Part shown: positions 1 to 10,018 of the stretch, piece after piece
Position numbering within the stretch: the stretch's first letter is position 1
How the letters are laid out: each line of letters starts with the position of its first letter
Origin: Protula sp. h YS-2021
Lineage: Eukaryota > Annelida > Polychaeta > Sabellida > Serpulidae
Reading direction: 5' to 3'
Length of the DNA stretch: 64,000 nucleotides
Assembly: GCA_949752745.1 (NCBI GenBank)
Contig: OX457034.1
Location: 29,617,544-29,681,543 of the forward strand
Program-made: the position numbers and the translations under genes
The notes under the pieces: generated by a model
The model's input: the letters and a program-made list of their open reading frames with translations, nothing else
Databases searched by the model: none
Told to the model about the DNA's origin: nothing

Positions 1-24
1 AACTGGACAATCAAAAGCTGTGCG

Positions 25-62
25 TCTCACACTTCTTGATCTCTCTCACACTGCTTGATCTC
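25..62 (+). repeat. 19-bp tandem duplication near the start of L
   Basis: Positions 25-43 and 44-62 are two 19-base copies differing by one base (T versus G in the middle). Present at the same place in every later unit, so it predates array expansion. A short replication-slippage duplication is the simplest reading. Confidence 0.85.
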
Positions 63-1269
63 TTCAATCATGGCATTCTACCTACGTCAGTTGCAGAGTT
101 ACTTCGGGATTGAAGGCACAGAGTACGATCGTTGTACCTTACTAAGATCGAGGATGTATATTCAGACACCGTAATATCATATTGAATTTTACTTCAGGTT
201 TTAAACAAATATTAAGTAGTCTTAAAACTGTTTGATTTTACATACACCGTTTATAAGAGAATGACATTGAAGCATTAACTTTGGCCATTTTTTCTATCTT
301 AAACCATTTCAAAGAGAATAAAATACTCAGACAAAAGTACAGATGCTCAATAATCTTTCAGATCAAGGCAGATCGATGAACTTTCTAAAATACATAAACC
401 TATTTTATTGCTAAACATTAAAATATCTGCAATAAAGAAAATTTTAATGGTTATAAAAGTAAGATTGTAATGTGTGGATAAGTTTGTACAGTGTAGCTAA
501 AGTGAAAAGGTGGTAGTAGAATTTGCAAAGTGGGGATACCTGCTTGACCTCTTCCGAGGATCATAATTTTAAAACTGATCTATGTGAAAATAAAAGAAGA
601 AAGTTAATTTTCCTTGGAAAATAATAAAAAGTCAAATATATTGTACTTGCGATTGAAGAAAAATGGGCACGGTTGGGGAGAGAAAGAGCAAAGGAAGACG
701 GATGTATGTAAATGTCTTGAGTAATAATGTGAAATAGTGAAAGTGGTTAATTTGGTGGATAGGTTAAATTTTGAAAGTGGAATATCTTTAAAAGTATTGG
801 TGATAGAGAGACGGGGATTTGACGAGGTGATATGGCGAATATGAATTATGTATGATCCAGTAGTGTTTTTAGGCCATTCTGAGCCCTTTAAATTGCACTT
901 TTACAAAGGCAAAGTTTTCTACAGGCGAGTGTTAAATGAATGGTTTTAAGAACAGCGAGATAGTTTTTTTATAAATAGATTTGTCTATTTCTTAGTGATT
1001 GGATGAATGATCAGATCAGTCCTGGAAAAAACTTCACAATAACTATGTAACTGTTTGATATATTTTTTTAAAGTAAACCTTTGTAACCATATACATCCTT
1101 CATGTTACCAGTTACCAATACAAATATATGTAATGTAAGAAGCTACTAAATTTCAACTTACAATTTAGATGTTTTCAACATTTTATTTACAGTAGACTTT
1201 GTAAACCTAAATAATTAAAATGTACTTCTATTTCCAGCCGAGTGTGAGATGTGAGAAATAATTCTGGGG

Positions 1270-1622
1270 TTACGGTATATACCGCCAACAACTGGAAAAA
1301 TAAAAATAAATCAAGGGGTAATGTCATTGAATGTGTGATTTGTTTTAAGAACTACAAAAAGATGTATGTATTCCATAGGTAAAATTGTAATTTATTTCTG
1401 CATACAAACAATATGTATTTGCACCAATTATCAACTCTAAAGAAATCAGGTATTACACATATACCACCGACAAAAATGAAAATCCTGTGACTTTCTCAGT
1501 GAATTTGTGATATGGTTCAAGAGTTAGAAAGGAATGTATGTATACCTTTAGTAAAATTTGAACTTTATTTCTGGATACAAGCAATCGGTAGCTGCAACAA
1601 GTATCAACAGAAACAAATCACC
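1270..1622 (+). repeat. Diverged tandem duplication of about 175-180 bp inside M
   Basis: Two segments, about 1270-1451 and 1452-1622, align along their length by eye. Both have ATATACC near the start (1277 and 1459). Both then have a TGAAT...TGTGAT block, a ...GAATGTATGTAT or GATGTATGTAT block, ...TTTATTTCTG with GCAT or GGAT and ACAA after it, and an end in AAATCA (to 1448 and 1620). The offset drifts from 182 to 172. They are much more diverged from each other than 3.1-kb units are, so this duplication is older. It recurs at the same place in every M copy. Confidence 0.8.
1273..1284. repeat. 12-bp perfect palindrome in M
   Basis: CGGTATATACCG equals its own reverse complement. It sits at the start of the first diverged monomer and is present in all M copies. 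A related but different palindrome, CGTATATACG (2844-2853), lies in R. Such a site could bind a dimeric protein, but no function is shown. Confidence 0.8.
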
Positions 1623-1882
1623 AGAAAACATTGATGTAAAAATTCAAAGGTCCAGTACATAATACGGCATATCCTCGTCTCGGACATTTGTCGTTGTCAT
1701 GTATCTGCGCCGTATGTCGAATTATGCTGACACAGTTGACGCCCCACTCTAGCGCTATTACTCTTATATTTATGACTTCCTTAAAATCTAAGCGGTTATT
1801 GTTGCAAGATCAAAGATTTCAATTTAGTTCGTTCGTTGCATAGACTGCACATCCTAGCTTTTATTTTAGTGTTAATGCATGT

Positions 1883-1905
1883 TTAACTGGCCAGTCGTTA
1901 ACTGG
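1883..1905. repeat. Direct and inverted repeats around ACTGGCCAGT
   Basis: TTAACTGG occurs at 1883-1890 and 1898-1905. The 10-bp palindrome ACTGGCCAGT (1886-1895) overlaps the first copy, and CCAGT/ACTGG can form a 5-bp stem with a CGTTA loop. It lies about 130 bp upstream of the M 3' breakpoint at 2038, in all copies. Confidence 0.7.
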
Positions 1906-2074
1906 TCAACCGTCAATGATGGATAATGGATTTACAGACATGTCTTGTTATATTTTCCATGTTGATCAAACCAACACAGGTTAAACAAGACCCAAACAGT
2001 CTGAGAAATCTGATAGATTCACAGCAGGTTATATACAATTCCAGTGACATTGAAAAATGGTGTGTAAAATTACT

Positions 2075-2406
2075 GATAGAGAATTGAATTGGATAGAGCA
2101 TTGGTTCGGTAAGCCGAAGGTCCCGAGTTCGACTCCAGCTCGGGGCGGCATGCAGGGAATTGACATTTGCTCAAATTGCCTTGGCTAAGCAAATACAGTA
2201 GATAAGATCACCTATGAAGGAATTTAAAGTTGACGCCCACTTAGCGTTTCAGCCATCCCTTAAAAAACATTTTAGAAAGAAGTTAGTTTGGGCATCGTCC
2301 AATGACTTTCTTTATTTGAGTTGCCAAAGTCAATAAAATTATTTATTTTTAAACGATCAAAAGTTTCAGGGAGTGAACTCTGTAAAAAAAAAAAAAAAAA
2401 AAAAAA
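2075..2406 (+). mobile_element. SINE-like element with tRNA-like head and A-tail (unit 1)
   Basis: The head (about 2075-2150) resembles the 3' two-thirds of a tRNA. It has a D-arm-like TAGAGC (2094-2099), an anticodon-arm-like stem TTCGG/CCGAA (2105-2109, 2114-2118), and AGTTCGACTCC (2126-2136), close to the pol III B-box consensus. The T stem does not pair canonically and the 5' region (degenerate A box, acceptor stem) is poor, so it is not a functional tRNA gene. CCCGAG (2122-2127) can instead pair with CTCGGG (2139-2144). A body of about 230 bp follows, with a weak TTTT terminator at 2270-2273, TGACTTT/AAAGTCA inverted repeats (2303-2309, 2326-2332), AATAAA at 2332-2337 and 23 A (2384-2406). 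tRNA head, body and A-tail match a SINE layout. I found no target-site duplication, and the family is unidentified. Confidence 0.6.
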
Positions 2407-2670
2407 CATAGGTTTTGCCTGTAACACTTTGGTCCCTTTTTATTCTATATTGATATTGAATGTTTCAAGTCAAACCGTAAACAAGAAGAAAAAAGTGTAA
2501 GCAACGCCTGTTTTGAAAGATTTACAATGCAGCAATAAATGTTGCAATCACTCACTTTTTCCCACACCACAATCCAATTCAGATGGGAAGGTATGTAGTT
2601 TATAAACAGGCTCGAGCATCCATACAGATAGTGCTGTGCAGGTTATGGCAGTAATACAGTTGGCTGAAAG

Positions 2671-2858
2671 TTGGCTCGGGAGTGCGAGGGCGTAAGCGTT
2701 CCGGTGTTCTTCGGGACCCGGTGGATCGAGCTGGAACTCGGCTGTAGAAAGGCGAAAGGCGGCGTAAAACCCGCCCGGTATGCCGAAGCCCCGCCACTGA
2801 CCAATGCACACTGTGGTTGATCATTGACGGTGGCTGGGGTGGCCGTATATACGTCAGG
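2671..2858 (+). promoter_or_regulatory. CpG-rich promoter-like segment (unit 1)
   Basis: A short GC- and CpG-rich island in otherwise AT-rich DNA. On the + strand it ends with a GC-box complement CCCCGCC (2789-2795), a CCAAT box (2801-2805) and a TATA-like GTATATAC (2845-2852) inside the palindrome CGTATATACG (2844-2853), an order and spacing seen in pol II core promoters. GGCGG/CCGCC arms flank CGTAAAAC upstream. Transcription would start around 2875-2885 and run toward L of the next unit. The low stop density on the minus strand here gives three overlapping ORFs of 74-87 codons, which I do not regard as genes. The 264 bp between the A-tract and this segment (2407-2670) hold nothing recognisable. 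Promoter activity is inferred from motifs only. Confidence 0.4.
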
Positions 2859-5170
2859 CTTCTGGCAGCAAGCCATAATATATATCCTGCACTGCACGCT
2901 TCACTTTTTGTTTTTTTTTACCTTTGATTATGTTTTATTTTATCCAAGAGGTAGGTTATTGTTTCTACTTCATACAAAACTTATGCAAGATTTAATCATA
3001 TTTTATTGCTGGTGCATGCACATAGAAGGCTCTAGAATATGCACAACAGTATTCCACACTCCTCTAGTATCGCTTGTTCAATGCTCTTTCAATCCAACTG
3101 GACAATCAAAAGCTGTGCGTCTCACACTTCTTGATCTCTCTCACACTGCTTGATCTCTTCAATCATGGCATTCTACCTACGTCAGTTGCAGAGTTACTTC
3201 GGGATTGAAGGCACAGAGTACGATCGTTGTACCTTACTAAGATCGAGGATGTATATTCAGACACCGTAATATCATACTGAATTTTACTTCAGGTTTTAAA
3301 CAAATATTAAGTAGTCTTAAAACTGTTTGATTTTACATACACCGTTTATAAGAGAATGACATTGAAGCATTAACTTTGGCCATTTTTTCTATCTTAAACC
3401 ATTTCAAAGAGAATAAAATACTCAGACAAAAGTACAGATGCTCAATAATCTTTCAGATCAAGGCAGATCGATGAACTTTCTAAAATACATAAACCTATTT
3501 TATTGCTAAACATTAAAATATCTGCAATAAAGAAAATTTTAATGGTTATAAAAGTAAGATTGTAATGTGTGGATAAGTTTGTACAGTGTAGCTAAAGTGA
3601 AAAGGTGGTAGTAGAATTTGCAAAGTGGGGATACCTGCTTGACCTCTTCCGAGGATCATAATTTTAAAACTGATCTATGTGAAAATAAAAGAAGAAAGTT
3701 AATTTTCCTTGGAAAATAATAAAAAGTCAAATATATTGTACTTGCGATTGAAGAAAAATGGGCACGGTTGGGGAGAGAAAGAGCAAAGGAAGACGGATGT
3801 ATGTAAATGTCTTGAGTAATAATGTGAAATAGTGAAAGTGGTTAATTTGGTGGATAGGTTAAATTTTGAAAGTGGAATATCTTTAAAAGTATTGGTGATA
3901 GAGAGACGGGGATTTGACGAGGTGATATGGCGAATATGAATTATGTATGATCCAGTAGTGTTTTTAGGCCATTCTGAGCCCTTTAAATTGCACTTTTACA
4001 AAGGCAAAGTTTTCTACAGGCGAGTGTTAAATGAATGGTTTTAAGAACAGCGAGATAGTTTTTTTATAAATAGATTTGTCTATTTCTTAGTGATTGGATG
4101 AATGATCAGATCAGTCCTGGAAAAAACTTCACAATAACTATGTAACTGTTTGATATATTTTTTTAAAGTAAACCTTTGTAACCATATACATCCTTCATGT
4201 TACCAGTTACCAATACAAATATATGTAATGTAAGAAGCTACTAAATTTCAACTTACAATTTAGATGTTTTCAACATTTTATTTACAGTAGACTTTGTAAA
4301 CCTAAATAATTAAAATGTACTTCTATTTCCAGCCGAGTGTGAGATGTGAGAAATAATTCTGGGGTTACGGTATATACCGCCAACAACTGGAAAAATAAAA
4401 ATAAATCAAGGGGTAATGTCATTGAATGTGTGATTTGTTTTAAGAACTACAAAAAGATGTATGTATTCCATAGGTAAAAATTGTAATTTATTTCTGCATA
4501 CAAACAATATGTATTTGCACCAATTATCAACTCTAAAGAAATCAGGTATTACACATATACCACCGACAAAAATGAAAATCCTGTGACTTTCTCAGTGAAT
4601 TTGTGATATGGTTCAAGAGTTAGAAAGGAATGTATGTATACCTTTAGTAAAATTTGAACTTTATTTCTGGATACAAGCAATCGGTAGCTGCAACAAGTAT
4701 CAACAGAAACAAATCACCAGAAAACATTGATGTAAAAATTCAAAGGTCCAGTACATAATACGGCATATCCTCGTCTCGGACATTTGTCGTTGTCATGTAT
4801 CTGCGCCGTATGTCGAATTATGCTGACACAGTTGACGCCCCACTCTAGCGCTATTACTCTTATATTTATGACTTCCTTAAAATCTAAGCGGTTATTGTTG
4901 CAAGATCAAAGATTTCAATTTAGTTCGTTCGTTGCATAGACTGCACATCCTAGCTTTTATTTTAGTGTTAATGCATGTTTAACTGGCCAGTCGTTAACTG
5001 GTCAACCGTCAATGATGGATAATGGATTTACAGACATGTCTTGTTATATTTTCCATGTTGATCAAACCAACACAGGTTAAACAAGACCCAAACAGTCTGA
5101 GAAATCTGATAGATTCACAGCAGGTTATATACAATTCCAGTGACATTGAAAAATGGTGTGTAAAATTACT

Positions 5171-5503
5171 GATAGAGAATTGAATTGGATAGAGCATTGG
5201 TTCGGTAAGCCGAAGGTCCCGAGTTCGACTCCAGCTCGGGGCGGCATGCAGGGAATTGACATTTGCTCAAATTGCCTTGGCTAAGCAAATACAGTAGATA
5301 AGATCACCTATGAAGGAATTTAAAGTTGACGCCCACTTAGCGTTTCAGCCATCCCTTAAAAAACATTTTAGAAAGAAGTTAGTTTGGGCATCGTCCAATG
5401 ACTTTCTTTATTTGAGTTGCCAAAGTCAATAAAATTATTTATTTTTAAACGATCAAAAGTTTCAGGGAGTGAACTCTGTAAAAAAAAAAAAAAAAAAAAA
5501 AAA
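5171..5503 (+). mobile_element. SINE-like element, unit 2
   Basis: Same element as in unit 1, carried by the array rather than independently inserted. Tail of 24 A. Confidence 0.58.
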
Positions 5504-5767
5504 CATAGGTTTTGCCTGTAACACTTTGGTCCCTTTTTATTCTATATTGATATTGAATGTTTCAAGTCAAACCGTAAACAAGAAGAAAAAAGTGTAAGCA
5601 ACGCCTGTTTTGAAAGATTTACAATGCAGCAATAAATGTTGCAATCACTCACTTTTTCCCACACCACAATCCAATTCAGATGGGAAGGTATGTAGTTTAT
5701 AAACAGGCTCGAGCATCCATACAGATAGTGCTGTGCAGGTTATGGCAGTAATACAGTTGGCTGAAAG

Positions 5768-5955
5768 TTGGCTCGGGAGTGCGAGGGCGTAAGCGTTCCG
5801 GTGTTCTTCGGGACCCGGTGGATCGAGCTGGAACTCGGCTGTAGAAAGGCGAAAGGCGGCGTAAAACCCGCCCGGTATGCCGAAGCCCCGCCACTGACCA
5901 ATGCACACTGTGGTTGATCATTGACGGTGGCTGGGGTGGCCGTATATACGTCAGG
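5768..5955 (+). promoter_or_regulatory. CpG-rich promoter-like segment, unit 2
   Basis: Copy of the unit 1 segment with the GC, CCAAT and TATA-like motifs intact. Confidence 0.38.
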
Positions 5956-8268
5956 CTTCTGGCAGCAAGCCATAATATATATCCTGCACTGCACGCTTCA
6001 CTTTTTGTTTTTTTTTACCTTTGATTATGTTTTATTTTATCCAAGAGGTAGGTTATTGTTTCTACTTCATACAAAACTTATGCAAGATTTAATCATATTT
6101 TATTGCTGGTGCATGCACATAGAAGGCTCTAGAATATGCACAACAGTATTCCACACTCCTCTAGTATCGCTTGTTCAATGCTCTTTCAATCCAACTGGAC
6201 AATCAAAAGCTGTGCGTCTCACACTTCTTGATCTCTCTCACACTGCTTGATCTCTTCAATCATGGCATTCTACCTACGTCAGTTGCAGAGTTACTTCGGG
6301 ATTGAAGGCACAGAGTACGATCGTTGTACCTTACTAAGATCGAGGATGTATATTCAGACACCGTAATATCATACTGAATTTTACTTCAGGTTTTAAACAA
6401 ATATTAAGTAGTCTTAAAACTGTTTGATTTTACATACACCGTTTATAAGAGAATGACATTGAAGCATTAACTTTGGCCATTTTTTCTATCTTAAACCATT
6501 TCAAAGAGAATAAAATACTCAGACAAAAGTACAGATGCTCAATAATCTTTCAGATCAAGGCAGATCGATGAACTTTCTAAAATACATAAACCTATTTTAT
6601 TGCTAAACATTAAAATATCTGCAATAAAGAAAATTTTAATGGTTATAAAAGTAAGATTGTAATGTGTGGATAAGTTTGTACAGTGTAGCTAAAGTGAAAA
6701 GGTGGTAGTAGAATTTGCAAAGTGGGGATACCTGCTTGACCTCTTCCGAGGATCATAATTTTAAAACTGATCTATGTGAAAATAAAAGAAGAAAGTTAAT
6801 TTTCCTTGGAAAATAATAAAAAGTCAAATATATTGTACTTGCGATTGAAGAAAAATGGGCACGGTTGGGGAGAGAAAGAGCAAAGGAAGACGGATGTATG
6901 TAAATGTCTTGAGTAATAATGTGAAATAGTGAAAGTGGTTAATTTGGTGGATAGGTTAAATTTTGAAAGTGGAATATCTTTAAAAGTATTGGTGATAGAG
7001 AGACGGGGATTTGACGAGGTGATATGGCGAATATGAATTATGTATGATCCAGTAGTGTTTTTAGGCCATTCTGAGCCCTTTAAATTGCACTTTTACAAAG
7101 GCAAAGTTTTCTACAGGCGAGTGTTAAATGAATGGTTTTAAGAACAGCGAGATAGTTTTTTTTATAAATAGATTTGTCTATTTCTTAGTGATTGGATGAA
7201 TGATCAGATCAGTCCTGGAAAAAACTTCACAATAACTATGTAACTGTTTGATATATTTTTTTAAAGTAAACCTTTGTAACCATATACATCCTTCATGTTA
7301 CCAGTTACCAATACAAATATATGTAATGTAAGAAGCTACTAAATTTCAACTTACAATTTAGATGTTTTCAACATTTTATTTACAGTAGACTTTGTAAACC
7401 TAAATAATTAAAATGTACTTCTATTTCCAGCCGAGTGTGAGATGTGAGAAATAATTCTGGGGTTACGGTATATACCGCCAACAACTGGAAAAATAAAAAT
7501 AAATCAAGGGGTAATGTCATTGAATGTGTGATTTGTTTTAAGAACTACAAAAAGATGTATGTATTCCATAGGTAAAAATTGTAATTTATTTCTGCATACA
7601 AACAATATGTATTTGCACCAATTATCAACTCTAAAGAAATCAGGTATTACACATATACCACCGACAAAAATGAAAATCCTGTGACTTTCTCAGTGAATTT
7701 GTGATATGGTTCAAGAGTTAGAAAGGAATGTATGTATACCTTTAGTAAAATTTGAACTTTATTTCTGGATACAAGCAATCGGTAGCTGCAACAAGTATCA
7801 ACAGAAACAAATCACCAGAAAACATTGATGTAAAAATTCAAAGGTCCAGTACATAATACGGCATATCCTCGTCTCGGACATTTGTCGTTGTCATGTATCT
7901 GCGCCGTATGTCGAATTATGCTGACACAGTTGACGCCCCACTCTAGCGCTATTACTCTTATATTTATGACTTCCTTAAAATCTAAGCGGTTATTGTTGCA
8001 AGATCAAAGATTTCAATTTAGTTCGTTCGTTGCATAGACTGCACATCCTAGCTTTTATTTTAGTGTTAATGCATGTTTAACTGGCCAGTCGTTAACTGGT
8101 CAACCGTCAATGATGGATAATGGATTTACAGACATGTCTTGTTATATTTTCCATGTTGATCAAACCAACACAGGTTAAACAAGACCCAAACAGTCTGAGA
8201 AATCTGATAGATTCACAGCAGGTTATATACAATTCCAGTGACATTGAAAAATGGTGTGTAAAATTACT

Positions 8269-8596
8269 GATAGAGAATTGAATTGGATAGAGCATTGGTT
8301 CGGTAAGCCGAAGGTCCCGAGTTCGACTCCAGCTCGGGGCGGCATGCAGGGAATTGACATTTGCTCAAATTGCCTTGGCTAAGCAAATACAGTAGATAAG
8401 ATCACCTATGAAGGAATTTAAAGTTGACGCCCACTTAGCGTTTCAGCCATCCCTTAAAAAACATTTTAGAAAGAAGTTAGTTTGGGCATCGTCCAATGAC
8501 TTTCTTTATTTGAGTTGCCAAAGTCAATAAAATTATTTATTTTTAAACGATCAAAAGTTTCAGGGAGTGAACTCTGTAAAAAAAAAAAAAAAAAAA
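8269..8596 (+). mobile_element. SINE-like element, unit 3
   Basis: Same position within the unit; shortest tail, 19 A. Confidence 0.58.
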
Positions 8597-8860
8597 CATA
8601 GGTTTTGCCTGTAACACTCTGGTCCCTTTTTATTCTATATTGATATTGAATGTTTCAAGTCAAACCGTAAACAAGAAGAAAAAAGTGTAAGCAACGCCTG
8701 TTTTGAAAGATTTACAATGCAGCAATAAATGTTGCAATCACTCACTTTTTCCCACACCACAATCCAATTCAGATGGGAAGGTATGTAGTTTATAAACAGG
8801 CTCGAGCATCCATACAGATAGTGCTGTGCAGGTTATGGCAGTAATACAGTTGGCTGAAAG

Positions 8861-9048
8861 TTGGCTCGGGAGTGCGAGGGCGTAAGCGTTCCGGTGTTCT
8901 TCGGGACCCGGTGGATCGAGCTGGAACTCGGCTGTAGAAAGGCGAAAGGCGGCGTAAAACCCGCCCGGTATGCCGAAGCCCCGCCACTGACCAATGCACA
9001 CTGTGGTTGATCATTGACGGTGGCTGGGGTGGCCGTATATACGTCAGG
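8861..9048 (+). promoter_or_regulatory. CpG-rich promoter-like segment, unit 3
   Basis: Intact motifs. The next copy downstream is about 20 kb away because of the M expansion in unit 4. Confidence 0.38.
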
Positions 9049-10018
9049 CTTCTGGCAGCAAGCCATAATATATATCCTGCACTGCACGCTTCACTTTTTG
9101 TTTTTTTTTACCTTTGATTATGTTTTATTTTATCCAAGAGGTAGGTTATTGTTTCTACTTCATACAAAACTTATGCAAGATTTAATCATATTTTATTGCT
9201 GGTGCATGCACATAGAAGGCTCTAGAATATGCACAACAGTATTCCACACTCCTCTAGTATCGCTTGTTCAATGCTCTTTCAATCCAACTGGACAATCAAA
9301 AGCTGTGCGTCTCACACTTCTTGATCTCTCTCACACTGCTTGATCTCTTCAATCATGGCATTCTACCTACGTCAGTTGCAGAGTTACTTCGGGATTGAAG
9401 GCACAGAGTACGATCGTTGTACCTTACTAAGATCGAGGATGTATATTCAGACACCGTAATATCATACTGAATTTTACTTCAGGTTTTAAACAAATATTAA
9501 GTAGTCTTAAAACTGTTTGATTTTACATACACCGTTTATAAGAGAATGACATTGAAGCATTAACTTTGGCCATTTTTTCTATCTTAAACCATTTCAAAGA
9601 GAATAAAATACTCAGACAAAAGTACAGATGCTCAATAATCTTTCAGATCAAGGCAGATCGATGAACTTTCTAAAATACATAAACCTATTTTATTGCTAAA
9701 CATTAAAATATCTGCAATAAAGAAAATTTTAATGGTTATAAAAGTAAGATTGTAATGTGTGGATAAGTTTGTACAGTGTAGCTAAAGTGAAAAGGTGGTA
9801 GTAGAATTTGCAAAGTGGGGATACCTGCTTGACCTCTTCCGAGGATCATAATTTTAAAACTGATCTATGTGAAAATAAAAGAAGAAAGTTAATTTTCCTT
9901 GGAAAATAATAAAAAGTCAAATATATTGTACTTGCGATTGAAGAAAAATGGGCACGGTTGGGGAGAGAAAGAGCAAAGGAAGACGGATGTATGTAAATGT
10001 CTTGAGTAATAATGTGAA

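Larger units (their letters stand above)
1..3095 (+). repeat. Macrosatellite unit 1 (reference unit, about 3.1 kb)
   Basis: First copy of the tandem unit; the sequence at base 1 recurs at 3096, 6193 and so on. Layout: L 1-733 (AT-rich, no gene seen), M 734-2038, R 2039-3095 (SINE-like element, A-tract, CpG-rich promoter-like segment). Private differences are T at 182 where other units have C, and one fewer A in the A-run near 1381, which makes M 1,305 bp. It carries the proximal haplotype: A at 1178, TG at 1941-1942, C at 2358. The unit phase is arbitrary because both window ends lie inside the array. No ORF here looks like a real protein gene. Confidence 0.97.
3096..6192 (+). repeat. Macrosatellite unit 2
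   Basis: A 3,097-bp copy, head-to-tail with unit 1. M is 3829-5134 (1,306 bp). The A-tract is 24 pure A (5480-5503). Proximal haplotype as in unit 1, with C at the site matching 182. No private substitution noticed. Confidence 0.97.
6193..9285 (+). repeat. Macrosatellite unit 3
   Basis: A 3,093-bp copy. M is 6926-8232 (1,307 bp because a T7 run near 7156 is T8). It has the shortest A-tract in the array, 19 A (8578-8596). Private C at 8619 where other units have T. Last unit with the complete proximal haplotype. Confidence 0.97.

Noticed and set aside
1913..2101. 62-codon minus-strand ORF at the M/R boundary
   Set aside because: Destroyed in the 1,306-bp internal copies by the junction and in unit 13 by a 1-bp deletion. 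No domain.
2075..2150. Functional tRNA gene
   Set aside because: The T stem does not pair, the A box and acceptor stem are degenerate, the anticodon loop is too short, and an A-tract follows the body. It fits a SINE head better.
2671..2858. rRNA (5S) or spliceosomal snRNA gene in the GC-rich segment
   Set aside because: No recognisable 5S, U1, U2, U5 or U6 conserved motif was found on either strand.
2548..2897. Three overlapping minus-strand ORFs of 74-87 codons in all units
   Set aside because: They occupy all three minus frames of the same CpG-rich segment, where stops are rare. None has a recognisable domain, and conservation is explained by array homogenisation.
2824..3153. 109-codon + strand ORF spanning the unit boundary
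   Set aside because: Broken by T-run length changes in units 6, 9 and 13. Its start lies upstream of the TATA-like motif. The hydrophobic stretch comes from a T-rich tract, with no sign of coding constraint.
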